A stretch of DNA of 23,924 bases. Source: an uncultured Actinomycetes bacterium. Its GTDB lineage: Bacteria > Actinomycetota > Actinomycetes > S36-B12. This document shows positions 6,522-13,909 of this stretch, piece after piece (the first letter of the stretch is position 1; each line of letters begins with the position of its first letter). The position numbers were made by a program, and so were the translations under genes. Below the pieces are notes generated by a model that worked only from the letters and a program-made list of their open reading frames with translations, searched no databases and was not told the DNA's origin. The stretch lies in NCBI GenBank assembly GCA_937902285.1, contig CALGTB010000244.1, positions 1-23,924 on the forward strand, in the 5' to 3' direction.

Positions 6522-9500
6522 CGCCAGCAGGCGCGGGCCCTCGACCGGCTCGAGCTCCGACCGCGTGCCGTCCGCGGCGATGGACACCGCGCCCCACCCG
6601 CCGTCGAGCGCCGCGCCGGTCACGAGGACCCGGCGACCGCCCCCGTCCGGCATCGCCTGAGCGATGTAGGGGTCGGCCGTGACGCGGCCCTCGTCCGCGA
6701 GGCCCACGGGCGTCTGCTTGCCGTCGGCCACCAGCCGGGCTCGCGACGTCGTGCCGGCCACCCGCCACAGCACCTCGCCGCCCGCGCTCGACAGTCGTCG
6801 GAGGCCGGGCTCGCCGTCGAGGGTCGGCACCAGGCCACGCGAGGTTCCCTGCGCCAGCACGATGTAGCGGATTCCGTAGCCGGCGAGCGCCTCGATCTCA
6901 TCGCCGCCTCGGCCGGAGGCCATCGCGGCCACATAGGGATCGAGCGCCTCCCACACGGAGGCCGGGGGGCCGGTCTCGGCGTCGCCGAGCTCGGGGCCCG
7001 GCCCGTTGAGGAGGGCGTAGGTCACCCGGCCGGCGCTGTCGGCGTCGATGACCAGCGTGCGGGGAGCCTGGGGGCTGTCGGCATCGGCGGCGACGAAGGC
7101 GGGGACGGACGTCGCAGGGGCCTTGCGGATGTCGAGCCGCAGGCCCGCGCTGAACCACCCCGCCGACAGGATCGGCGCGAGCAGGGCGGCCGCCGCCACG
7201 ATGATGGCGATCGGCTGCCCGAGGGTGAAGCTGCGCCCGGCCATGCGCTCGCGGAGACCGTCGATGGCCACGGCCGCCGCCGCGATCATCATCAGGCCCA
7301 GCAGCAGGGTCGCCTGCCCCGGCCAGGGGCGCACCTCGGCTGTCGCGCCCGGCGGCGTGACCATGATCAGGGACTGGAACAGCCCCATGAGCAGGGCCAG
7401 CCCGGCCACGCCCGCCATGGCCCCGATGACGCGGAAGCGGTCGAGGCGCAGCAGGGCGAGGAAGCCTCCGGCCACGATGCCCAGGGTCAGCCACAGCGGG
7501 GTCATGCCGGGGCCACCGGGGTGGAGCAGGAGGACGTCCCAGGGCTTGAGGTCGGGATCGGTGAGCGCCATGGTGTTCAGGCCGGGCTCGAGCAGGAGGA
7601 TGGTCGGCTGCGTGACGACGTACAGCGTCCACGGCAGCAGCAGCACCACCGGGCCCAGGAGCGCCAGCGCCAGTCGGGAGATCACCCCGCGATCGCTGCT
7701 GCCCCGCGTGCGGGCGAGGTAGACGGCGACGATCACGCCCGCGACGACCAGCACGAGCCAGAGGGTCGGGGCGACGGCCAGCACGACCGCGACGAGGATC
7801 GCCGTCCCCGCCGAGCGCCGCAGGGTGCCGTTCGGAGCGGAGATGCGCACCAGCGATCGCAGCGCGAAGGGCAGGGCGATCGCGGCCATCGTCGTGCCGA
7901 TGCGGCCGCCCGCCAGTGCGCCCGTCAGGCCGGGCAGCAGTGCGTACGCCGCTCCCGCCCACACCCGGACCAATCGGCTCTCGACCAGGCCCCGCAGCGC
8001 GAAGTAGGCGCTCCACCCGGCGACGGGGATCGCCAGGAGGAGCAGCAGGGTCACGGCCGCCGGCGCCTTGCCGAGCAGGACGACGGCCACGGCCGTGATG
8101 ACGGCGAGGTAGGGCGGTGCCGGAGTCGTCGATCCGGGACCGACGTCATGCCAGGCCTGCCGGTAGGTCTCCCAGAGGTCTCCGGCCCCCTGCGGGGACG
8201 GCAGCAGCGCGCCCCCCTGCAGCACGCCGTCACCGAGCCACAGCCCCCGGGTTCCGATGATCGCGATGACGGCGAGGACGAGGGTGAGCAGCACCGCCGG
8301 CCGCACGAACAGGCGGCGCAGGAGCCCGGCGGACCCGTCGTCGAGGAAGTCGGCGTCCTCGCCGGTCGGGCCGCTGTCGAGGGCGCTGACCGAGGCGCTG
8401 GGTCCGGCCGATCCGCTCGTCGTGGCGACGGCGCCCACGACCTCGAGCGCCTGGCGGACCTGGGCGGCAGCACCCGGCCGCAGCGGACGCACGACGCTCG
8501 CCGGCTCGGTCGAGGTGCGGGCCACGCGGGCGCGCGAGCTGCGCAGCCGAGAGGGGTGCAGGGCGACGGCGAGCACGGCGCCGACCTCGTCGCGCGCACC
8601 CGCGACGTCCTTGCCGAGCAGGTAGACGGCACCGCGCACGAGGCTTCCGAGGATCAGGCGCAGGGCCACGAAGGGCGCGACGAGTCCCGGCGCCTGCGCG
8701 AGCAGCACGTGGGTGGCGGCTTCGCGGTCGGCCCGGTGCGGTCGAGGCGCGACGTCATCCGCCCGCCGTCCGTGGGCCGATGCCTCGCGATGGTGGATGA
8801 CCGCATCGGTCGCGATGAGGACACGCTCCCCCATGCGGTGCGCCCGCCAGCAGAAGTCGAGGTCGTCGCGGAACAGCGGCAGGGCGGGATCGAACCCGTC
8901 GAGGGCATCCCACACGTCGCGGCGCACGAGCATCCCCGCCGAGCTCACGGCGAGCACGTCGCGCACGCCGTCATGCTGGCCCTGGTCGTGCTCGCGCTTC
9001 TCCAGCCCGGTGACCCGCCGGCCCGAGCCGGTGACGGTGACGCCCGCCTCCAGCAGGAGTCGGCGGTCATGCCAGCCGAGGACCTTGGGGCCGAGGATCG
9101 CCGCGCTCGGATTGTCGTCGGCGGTGTCGAGGAGGTCGCCGAGGCAGGACTGGCTGGGGGCGCTGTCGTCGTGCAGCAGCCAGACCCACTCGATCGGGTC
9201 GGGCATGAACGGCTCGTGCTCGGGCCGGCCCAGCGAGGCGAGCCCGGCCCGCACCGCGTCACCGAAGCCGGAGCGGTGGTCGAGGGTCACGGTGCGCTCG
9301 ATGCCGAACGAGCCGGCCAGCAGCTGGGCGCTCTGGTCGACCGAGCCGGTGTCGACCCCGACGGCGGCATCGATCGGGCGGGTCTGCTGGGCGAGCGTGG
9401 TGAGGACGGCCGGCAGCCAGACAGAGCCGTCGTGGCTGACCACCACCGCGGTGACGTGGTGGTGGCGGCGGGGCAGCGCCGGCGGCGCCTCCTCGGCCGC

Positions 9501-9674
9501 GAGGTAGTCCTCGACGCTGAACCACTCCGTGGTGAGGGCGTCGTCGGGAGCGGAGGACGGGTCGGCGGTGACGTCGTCGATCTCCGCGAACGACGGCTCG
9601 CGAGGGGGGTCGTCCGGTGACGACGAGGTCAGTGCGGCCCCGAGATCGTCCTCGGGCCAGTCGTCGTCCATCAC
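6519..9674 (-). CDS. Large membrane glycosyltransferase, family 2, ended early by an amber codon
   Basis: As read, 1051 residues; it would be 1144 without the TAG. Order of parts: an acidic, disordered N-terminus (1-65); a GT-A type GT2 domain (about 73-300) with VTAVVVSHDG, a HDDSAP metal-binding motif at 168-173 and FRDDLDFCWRAHRMG near 265-285; a multi-pass membrane region (about 455-850); an extracellular domain to the end. It is expected to move a sugar onto a cell-envelope acceptor at the membrane; donor and acceptor are unknown. The GTG at 9674, directly followed by ATG, is supported by TACAGT six bases upstream (leaderless). The stop at 6519 removes the family's last membrane segment and tail. 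DUF5719 follows in the same transcript, and whiB2 lies 63 bases upstream. Confidence 0.9.
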   Translation of the reverse strand: MMDDDWPEDDLGAALTSSSPDDPPREPSFAEIDDVTADPSSAPDDALTTEWFSVEDYLAAEEAPPALPRRHHHVTAVVVSHDGSVWLPAVLTTLAQQTRPIDAAVGVDTGSVDQSAQLLAGSFGIERTVTLDHRSGFGDAVRAGLASLGRPEHEPFMPDPIEWVWLLHDDSAPSQSCLGDLLDTADDNPSAAILGPKVLGWHDRRLLLEAGVTVTGSGRRVTGLEKREHDQGQHDGVRDVLAVSSAGMLVRRDVWDALDGFDPALPLFRDDLDFCWRAHRMGERVLIATDAVIHHREASAHGRRADDVAPRPHRADREAATHVLLAQAPGLVAPFVALRLILGSLVRGAVYLLGKDVAGARDEVGAVLAVALHPSRLRSSRARVARTSTEPASVVRPLRPGAAAQVRQALEVVGAVATTSGSAGPSASVSALDSGPTGEDADFLDDGSAGLLRRLFVRPAVLLTLVLAVIAIIGTRGLWLGDGVLQGGALLPSPQGAGDLWETYRQAWHDVGPGSTTPAPPYLAVITAVAVVLLGKAPAAVTLLLLLAIPVAGWSAYFALRGLVESRLVRVWAGAAYALLPGLTGALAGGRIGTTMAAIALPFALRSLVRISAPNGTLRRSAGTAILVAVVLAVAPTLWLVLVVAGVIVAVYLARTRGSSDRGVISRLALALLGPVVLLLPWTLYVVTQPTILLLEPGLNTMALTDPDLKPWDVLLLHPGGPGMTPLWLTLGIVAGGFLALLRLDRFRVIGAMAGVAGLALLMGLFQSLIMVTPPGATAEVRPWPGQATLLLGLMMIAAAAVAIDGLRERMAGRSFTLGQPIAIIVAAAALLAPILSAGWFSAGLRLDIRKAPATSVPAFVAADADSPQAPRTLVIDADSAGRVTYALLNGPGPELGDAETGPPASVWEALDPYVAAMASGRGGDEIEALAGYGIRYIVLAQGTSRGLVPTLDGEPGLRRLSSAGGEVLWRVAGTTSRARLVADGKQTPVGLADEGRVTADPYIAQAMPDGGGRRVLVTGAALDGGWGAVSIAADGTRSELEPVEGPRLLA

Positions 9675-9680
9675 CGGTTC

Positions 9681-9686
9681 ACTGTA
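9681..9686 (-). promoter_or_regulatory. -10 element for leaderless GT2 transcript
   Basis: TACAGT on the minus strand fits TANNNT and is six bases from the GTG at 9674. No ribosome binding site is visible, so this spacing also decides the start codon. Confidence 0.6.
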
Positions 9687-9737
9687 CGTGCTGTCGGACC
9701 GGCGGCCGCTGACCCGCGCCGACCGTCCGGGCTCGGG

Positions 9738-9995
9738 CTAGACGGCCCGCCGCTTGAGGCGCCGGCGCTCGCGCTCGGACAGCCCGCCCCAGATGCCGAA
9801 TCGCTCGTCCTGGCCGAGGGCGTACTCGAGGCACTCCACGCGGACGTCGCACGAGAGGCACACCTTCTTGGCCTCGCGGGTGCTGCCGCCCTTCTCGGGG
9901 AAGAAGGCCTCGGGGTCGGTCTGGGCGCACAGGGCACGCTCCTGCCACCCCAGTTCCTCGACGTCGGACAGAGGCACCACTGCCATGTCAGCCAC
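9738..9995 (-). CDS. whiB2: WhiB-family iron-sulfur transcription factor, WhiB2/WhmD type
   Basis: An 85-residue actinobacterial regulator that binds a 4Fe-4S cluster and works with the primary sigma factor; WhmD in mycobacteria and WhiB in Streptomyces are needed for septation. Cluster ligands C23, C46, C49 and C55 have the family spacing (C, then CxxC and C after five residues), followed by FGIWGGL (66-72) and a basic ERERRRLKRR tail that contacts DNA. The start at GTG 9995 is chosen because GAGGAGG (10004-10010) is eight bases upstream; ATG 9986 is too far from it. The subgroup name rests on neighbourhood (GT2, DUF3499, manB) and the short acidic N-terminus. It has its own promoter and the GT2 gene follows with a separate one. 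Confidence 0.93.
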   Translation of the reverse strand: MADMAVVPLSDVEELGWQERALCAQTDPEAFFPEKGGSTREAKKVCLSCDVRVECLEYALGQDERFGIWGGLSERERRRLKRRAV

Positions 9996-10044
9996 CTGCA
10001 GGACCTCCTCGACCCAGAGTGACGGAACGCACCCTTGGGACCGC

Positions 10045-10073
10045 ATTACACCGGTGTGATTTGCCGAAGTCAA
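10045..10073 (-). promoter_or_regulatory. Promoter of whiB2
   Basis: On the minus strand TTGACT (10073-10068) is separated by 17 bases from TGTAAT (10050-10045). The surrounding 60 bases are markedly richer in A and T than the rest of the window. Transcription would begin near 10038, leaving a leader of about 43 bases that contains the Shine-Dalgarno sequence. Confidence 0.6.
10048..10057. promoter_or_regulatory. Palindrome overlapping the whiB2 -10 region
   Basis: ACACCGGTGT is a perfect ten-base palindrome that covers part of the -10 hexamer and the adjoining spacer of the whiB2 promoter. A repressor bound here would block RNA polymerase. I cannot assign the protein. Confidence 0.35.
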
Positions 10074-10166
10074 GAGGAAAAGGTGCAAATCGGGCATCAT
10101 GCCGACTTTTTCTGCCGGAAAGGGGGCAGCGGCGGCCCCTGAGGCCCCGCCCTCCTCCGCGCAGGC

Positions 10167-11408
10167 TCACGCGACGGGCGCCACCCGGCCGAGGAAGGCG
10201 GTGAGCAGGTCGGCATAGCGCGGCCGGTCGACGTTCCACGCGAGCACGTGCCCCGCACCCTCGAACAGCTCGAGGGTCACCACCGCGGGGTCGGCCGCGG
10301 CAGCGAACGCCTGGGTCACGGCAGCCGGGACGGTGGCGTCCGCGGTGCCCTGCACGATCACCATGGGAGTGGTGAAGCCGGCCGCTGCTGCGGTGTAGTC
10401 GGTGGCGGCCCAGTCGAACCCGTACCGCCACGCCGCGACGGACATGGCGGCCGAGGTGACCAGCGGGGGCAGGCCCATGTCGGCCGCCTCGCCCTCGACC
10501 ACCGCGGCGAAGTCCGTCACCGGGGAGTCGAGGAAGGCGCCCACGACCCGGTCGGCCAGGGCGGAGTTCTGCAGGAAGGACAAGGTGATGGCCCCTCCCA
10601 TGCTCGCGCCCGCCAGCACCACCTTCTGGGCGCCGTTGTCGAGCGCGTACTGCACGGCCGCCTCGAGGTCGCGCCACTCCGTGGCGCCGAAGCGGCCCAG
10701 GCCGTCCGCCTGAGGAGCGCGCGCGTCATTGCGATACCGGATGAGCAGCATGGGATATCCCAGCCCGCTCACCGTCTCGGCCATCCGGAGGCCCTCGGCC
10801 GGCGAGGCACCCCGGCCGTGGGTGAAGACCACCCATGTCGTCGCCGGGCCCGGGATGAGCCAGGCGGGAGTCGCACCCAGCGGAGCGTCGTAGCGGACCT
10901 CCTCGAACGACAGGCCCAGGCCCACGAGCGGATTGCGGGGGAAGTACCAGCCGTCGAGGACGGCGCCCTCGCCCGCTGCGGGCACGGGCGGGAGCGCCTG
11001 CGCCGTCACCGCCCGGGTCGTCTGGCCCCCCGCCGAGCTGGGCCGGTCGGTCTGCACGTAGCCGCCCTCGACCGTGGCCAGTCCCATGAGGCCGCGGTCG
11101 GCGTCCTCGGCGACCGGCCCCGAGTAGGTCACGCTCGTTCCCTCCGCGGCCGTGATGATGAGGGGGAAGCCCGGGTCCGGCTGCGCGATGCGGGCTCCCG
11201 CGCCGATGAGTCCGCTGATGTGCCAGAGTCCGGCGCCCGCCACGAGGGCGAGCGCGACGACGACGGCCACCAGCGCGACCCAGGGCCAGCGCCTACGGCG
11301 GCGTGGGGCCCGGTGCGAGGCGATGGGGGGCACGGTCACGGCCCCGGACGTGTCGGGCGCGGCGGGCACAGCCGACAGCTCGGCCGTGTCGTCCGTGGCG
11401 TCGCCCAT
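10167..11408 (-). CDS. Membrane-anchored alpha/beta hydrolase
   Basis: A serine hydrolase of unknown substrate with 413 residues from the ATG at 11408. A basic PRRRRRWPW motif precedes one membrane segment (about 43-62), so the catalytic part is probably outside the membrane. The alpha/beta-hydrolase parts are in order: VVFTHGRGAS (oxyanion loop, about 193-202), the nucleophile elbow GASMGG (S269), the acid in QGTADATVP (D357) and the base in GAGHVLAW (H387). A GTG at 11426 would add six residues, but ATG 11408 has a -10-like CACAAT exactly six bases before it and is preferred. It is divergent from fbiA. The substrate could be an acyl ester or peptide; nothing here decides it. Confidence 0.85.
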   Translation of the reverse strand: MGDATDDTAELSAVPAAPDTSGAVTVPPIASHRAPRRRRRWPWVALVAVVVALALVAGAGLWHISGLIGAGARIAQPDPGFPLIITAAEGTSVTYSGPVAEDADRGLMGLATVEGGYVQTDRPSSAGGQTTRAVTAQALPPVPAAGEGAVLDGWYFPRNPLVGLGLSFEEVRYDAPLGATPAWLIPGPATTWVVFTHGRGASPAEGLRMAETVSGLGYPMLLIRYRNDARAPQADGLGRFGATEWRDLEAAVQYALDNGAQKVVLAGASMGGAITLSFLQNSALADRVVGAFLDSPVTDFAAVVEGEAADMGLPPLVTSAAMSVAAWRYGFDWAATDYTAAAAGFTTPMVIVQGTADATVPAAVTQAFAAAADPAVVTLELFEGAGHVLAWNVDRPRYADLLTAFLGRVAPVA

Positions 11409-11414
11409 CCCGAC

Positions 11415-11420
11415 ATTGTG
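11415..11420 (-). promoter_or_regulatory. Possible -10 element for a leaderless hydrolase transcript
   Basis: CACAAT on the minus strand stands six bases before ATG 11408. It differs from TANNNT only in the first base. The same geometry recurs at other starts in this window, which is the main support. Confidence 0.4.
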
Positions 11421-11478
11421 GTTCACCGACGGGCCCGGATCGCGTCATCGACGCCCCCTGTCGCGCGGCGTCTCGTCG

Positions 11479-11499
11479 GCACGGGGGCGGGCCCCGTGC
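11479..11499. promoter_or_regulatory. Inverted repeat in the fbiA promoter region
   Basis: GCACGGGG and CCCCGTGC form a perfect eight-base inverted repeat with a five-base centre. It covers the expected -35 box and part of the spacer of the fbiA promoter, so it could be an operator; it may also act on the divergent hydrolase gene. A chance GC-rich dyad is possible. Confidence 0.3.
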
Positions 11500-11504
11500 T
11501 CTGA

Positions 11505-11510
11505 CAGGAT
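11505..11510 (+). promoter_or_regulatory. Possible -10 element for a leaderless fbiA transcript
   Basis: CAGGAT is six bases from the fbiA ATG at 11517, with no convincing Shine-Dalgarno sequence between them. It deviates from TANNNT in the first base. Confidence 0.4.
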
Positions 11511-11516
11511 GGGCCG

Positions 11517-12530
11517 ATGCGCATCACTGTCCTCGCTGGCGGCATCGGCGGCGCCCGCTTCCTCCGCGGCCTCCGCGCCCTGCTCGATGCCGAGCACCCC
11601 GGATCGGAGATCACCGTCATCGGCAACACCGGCGACGACATCTGGGTGCATGGCCTGCGCGTGTGCCCCGACCTCGACACCGTCATGTACACGCTGGGCG
11701 GCGGGATCAGCGAGGAGCGCGGGTGGGGCCGTGAGGGCGAGACCTTCACGGTGAAGGACGAGCTGGCGGCCTACGGCGTGGAGCCGTCGTGGTTCGGGCT
11801 CGGCGACAAGGACATCGCCACCCACCTCATCCGCACCCAGTCCCTGTCCGCGGGCTACTCGCTCACCGACGTCACGGCTGCCCTGTGCGAGCACTGGAAG
11901 CCCGGCGTGCGACTGCTCCCCATGTCCGACGACCGCGCGGAGACCCACGTGATCGTCGACGACCCCTCAGGGGCGACGGCCGCCGACGGCACTCCCCTGC
12001 GCACCGCGATCCACTTCCAGGAGTGGTGGATCCGGCATCACGCCGCACTGCCTGCCCACGGCTTCGTCCTGGTGGGGATCGACACGGCCCAGCCCGGCCC
12101 TGCCGTCCTCGAGGCCATCAGCAGCGCCGATGTGGTGCTCCTCCCGCCCAGCAACCCGGTCGTGTCCATCGGCACGATCCTCCAGGTTCCCGGCATCGCC
12201 GATGCGGTGCGCTCGACCCTTGCACCCGTCGTCGCCGTGTCGCCCATCGTCGGAGGGGCGCCGGTGCGCGGCATGGCGGATGCATGCCTCACCGCGATCG
12301 GCGTCGAGACGTCGGCGCTCGGGGTGGCGTCCCACTACGGCGCACGGTCGCGTGGCGGCCTCATCGACGCGTGGCTCGTCGACGACGCCGACAGCGACTG
12401 CGTCGACGCGGTCGCCGCTCTCGGCATCGAGTGCCGGTCGATCCCCGCGATGATGACCGACGTGGTCGCCACGTCCGCGATCGCCGGCCACTGCCTGACT
12501 GTCGCCGAGCAGGTGCGTCGCACGCCGTGA
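11517..12530 (+). CDS. fbiA: 2-phospho-L-lactate transferase (F420 biosynthesis, CofD/FbiA)
   Basis: Transfers the phospholactyl or phosphoenolpyruvyl group of its activated guanosine donor to the deazaflavin Fo, giving the first phosphorylated F420 intermediate (dehydro-F420-0 in actinobacteria). The 337 residues start with MRITVLAGGIGGARFLRGL, the phosphate-binding loop of the family, followed by VIGNTGDDIWVHGLRVCPDLDTVMYTLGG, another hallmark. DVVLLPPSNPVVSIGTIL (about 204-221) and VVAVSPIVGG are also conserved in CofD/FbiA. The ATG at 11517 is the only sensible start. The stop overlaps the fbiB start by four bases (GTGA), and the pair is the usual actinobacterial order. It is divergent from the hydrolase gene with about 108 bases between the starts. 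Confidence 0.96.
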   Translation: MRITVLAGGIGGARFLRGLRALLDAEHPGSEITVIGNTGDDIWVHGLRVCPDLDTVMYTLGGGISEERGWGREGETFTVKDELAAYGVEPSWFGLGDKDIATHLIRTQSLSAGYSLTDVTAALCEHWKPGVRLLPMSDDRAETHVIVDDPSGATAADGTPLRTAIHFQEWWIRHHAALPAHGFVLVGIDTAQPGPAVLEAISSADVVLLPPSNPVVSIGTILQVPGIADAVRSTLAPVVAVSPIVGGAPVRGMADACLTAIGVETSALGVASHYGARSRGGLIDAWLVDDADSDCVDAVAALGIECRSIPAMMTDVVATSAIAGHCLTVAEQVRRTP

Positions 12531-13885
12531 CCGGCCAGCCCATGCTCGTCGTCGGCGTCGACGGCATCCCCCGCATAGCACCAGGCGACGACCTGGCGGC
12601 GATCGTCATCCGGGCGATCGCGCAGACGACCTGGCCCGACGGGTCCTCGGGGCTCGTCGACGGCGATGTCGTGGTCGTGACCAGCAAGGTGGTGGCGAAG
12701 GCCGAGGGACGCGTCATCCGCGCCGACTCGCGCGACGCCGCGATCGAGTCCGAGACGGCCCGGGTGGTCGCCACGAAGGAGACGCCGCGCGGTGTCACGC
12801 GCATCGTCCAGACGCGCACGGGGCTCGTGCTCGCGGCCGCGGGCGTCGATGCGAGCAACATCGACGAGGGCCACGTGGTCCTGCTGCCCGAGGACCCCGA
12901 CGCGTCCGCCCGCCGACTGCGCGCCGAGCTCGCCGCCGCGACCGGAGCCACGGTCGGCGTCGTCGTCACCGACACCATGGGGCGGCCCTGGCGACTGGGC
13001 GTCAGCGACGTGGCGATCGGCTGCGCCGGGCTGGCGCCGCTCGACGATCACACCGGACGGATCGACGGGTTCGGCCGCACGCTGGAGATGACCGTCGTCG
13101 CGGTGGCCGACGAGGTCGCCTCGGCTACCGACCTGGTGAAGGGCAAGATCGAGGGCAGTCCCGTGGCGCTGGTGCGCGGCCTGGGCCACCACGTGACGGC
13201 AGACGACGGGCCGGGCGCCGCTGCCATCGTCCGGCCGCTCGACGAGGACCTCTTCATGCTGGGCACGGCCGAGGCCACCGCGGCCGGGCGGCGCCAGGCT
13301 CCCTTCGAACGCCGCACGGTGCGCGCGTTCGCCGACGAGCCGGTGCCCGACGCCGCGATCGAGTCGGCCGTCGCCGCGGCCGTCAGTGCGCCTGCCCCCC
13401 ATCACTCCGAGCCGTGGCGCTTCGTCGTGCTGCGCGATCCGGAGGTGCGCACGCGCGTGCTCGACGCCATGCGCGAGCGCTGGATCGACGACCTGACGAC
13501 CATCGACGCCTTCGCGCCCGAGTCCGTCGCACGACGCGTGCGGCGTGGCGACCTCCTGCGCACCGCGCCCGCCGTCGTCCTCCCCTTCGTCGACCTGACC
13601 GGCGCAGCGCACGACTACCCCGACCCGGCCCGCCTCGGGCACGAGCGCGACCTGTTCATGGTGGCCGGCGGCGCGGCCGTGCAGAACCTCATGATCGCGC
13701 TGGCCGCCGACGGCTGGGGGTCAGCGTGGATCTCGTCGACGATGTTCTGCGCCGGCACCGTCCGCGAGGTCCTCGACCTGCCGCAGGGCTGGCAGCCGCT
13801 CGGCGCCGTGGCGGTGGGCCGGCCCGCCGCGGCACCCGCCGACCGTGCTCCTCGGGTGGCGGGCGACTTCCTGCAGTACCGCTGA
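12527..13885 (+). CDS. fbiB: Coenzyme F420 gamma-glutamyl ligase / dehydro-F420 reductase (FbiB)
   Basis: A two-domain enzyme of 452 residues, near the 448 of M. tuberculosis FbiB. The N-terminal CofE-type ligase (about 5-245) adds the gamma-linked glutamate tail using GTP; VDGDVVVVTSKVVAKAEGR, GVVVTDTMGRPWRLGVSDVAIG and the following DDHTGR segment are typical. The C-terminal nitroreductase-like domain (about 258-452) starts at RRTVRAFADEPVP and contains an APHHSEPWRFVVL flavin-binding stretch; in actinobacteria it reduces dehydro-F420-0. The GTG at 12527 overlaps the fbiA stop and has GAGCAGG upstream, so translation is coupled. An open frame continues farther upstream, but only as a shadow of fbiA. 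The stop codon lies inside a hairpin shared with the converging glycosylase gene. Confidence 0.95.
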   Translation: MTGQPMLVVGVDGIPRIAPGDDLAAIVIRAIAQTTWPDGSSGLVDGDVVVVTSKVVAKAEGRVIRADSRDAAIESETARVVATKETPRGVTRIVQTRTGLVLAAAGVDASNIDEGHVVLLPEDPDASARRLRAELAAATGATVGVVVTDTMGRPWRLGVSDVAIGCAGLAPLDDHTGRIDGFGRTLEMTVVAVADEVASATDLVKGKIEGSPVALVRGLGHHVTADDGPGAAAIVRPLDEDLFMLGTAEATAAGRRQAPFERRTVRAFADEPVPDAAIESAVAAAVSAPAPHHSEPWRFVVLRDPEVRTRVLDAMRERWIDDLTTIDAFAPESVARRVRRGDLLRTAPAVVLPFVDLTGAAHDYPDPARLGHERDLFMVAGGAAVQNLMIALAADGWGSAWISSTMFCAGTVREVLDLPQGWQPLGAVAVGRPAAAPADRAPRVAGDFLQYR

Positions 13886-13909
13886 CGCAGCGCTCGCGGG
13901 CGTCAGCGG
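13879..13909. terminator. Bidirectional terminator containing both stop codons of fbiB and the DNA glycosylase gene
   Basis: CCGCTGACGC (13879-13888) and GCGTCAGCGG (13900-13909) are perfectly complementary over ten bases around an eleven-base loop. Each arm holds the TGA stop of one of the two converging genes (13883-13885 on plus, 13905-13903 on minus). Only 17 bases separate the coding regions. Confidence 0.65.

Noticed and set aside
7521..9620. A 699-codon open frame on the plus strand
   Set aside because: It is the antisense shadow of the GT2 gene, and its translation is rich in Gln, Arg and Gly with no motif.
11409..11426. GTG 11426 as the start of the hydrolase
   Set aside because: No ribosome binding site or -10 element fits it, while ATG 11408 has a hexamer at the spacing seen for other genes here. 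The choice changes only six residues.
12335..13642. A 435-codon open frame on the minus strand
   Set aside because: It lies opposite fbiA and fbiB, which have strong family evidence; the translation has no domain features.
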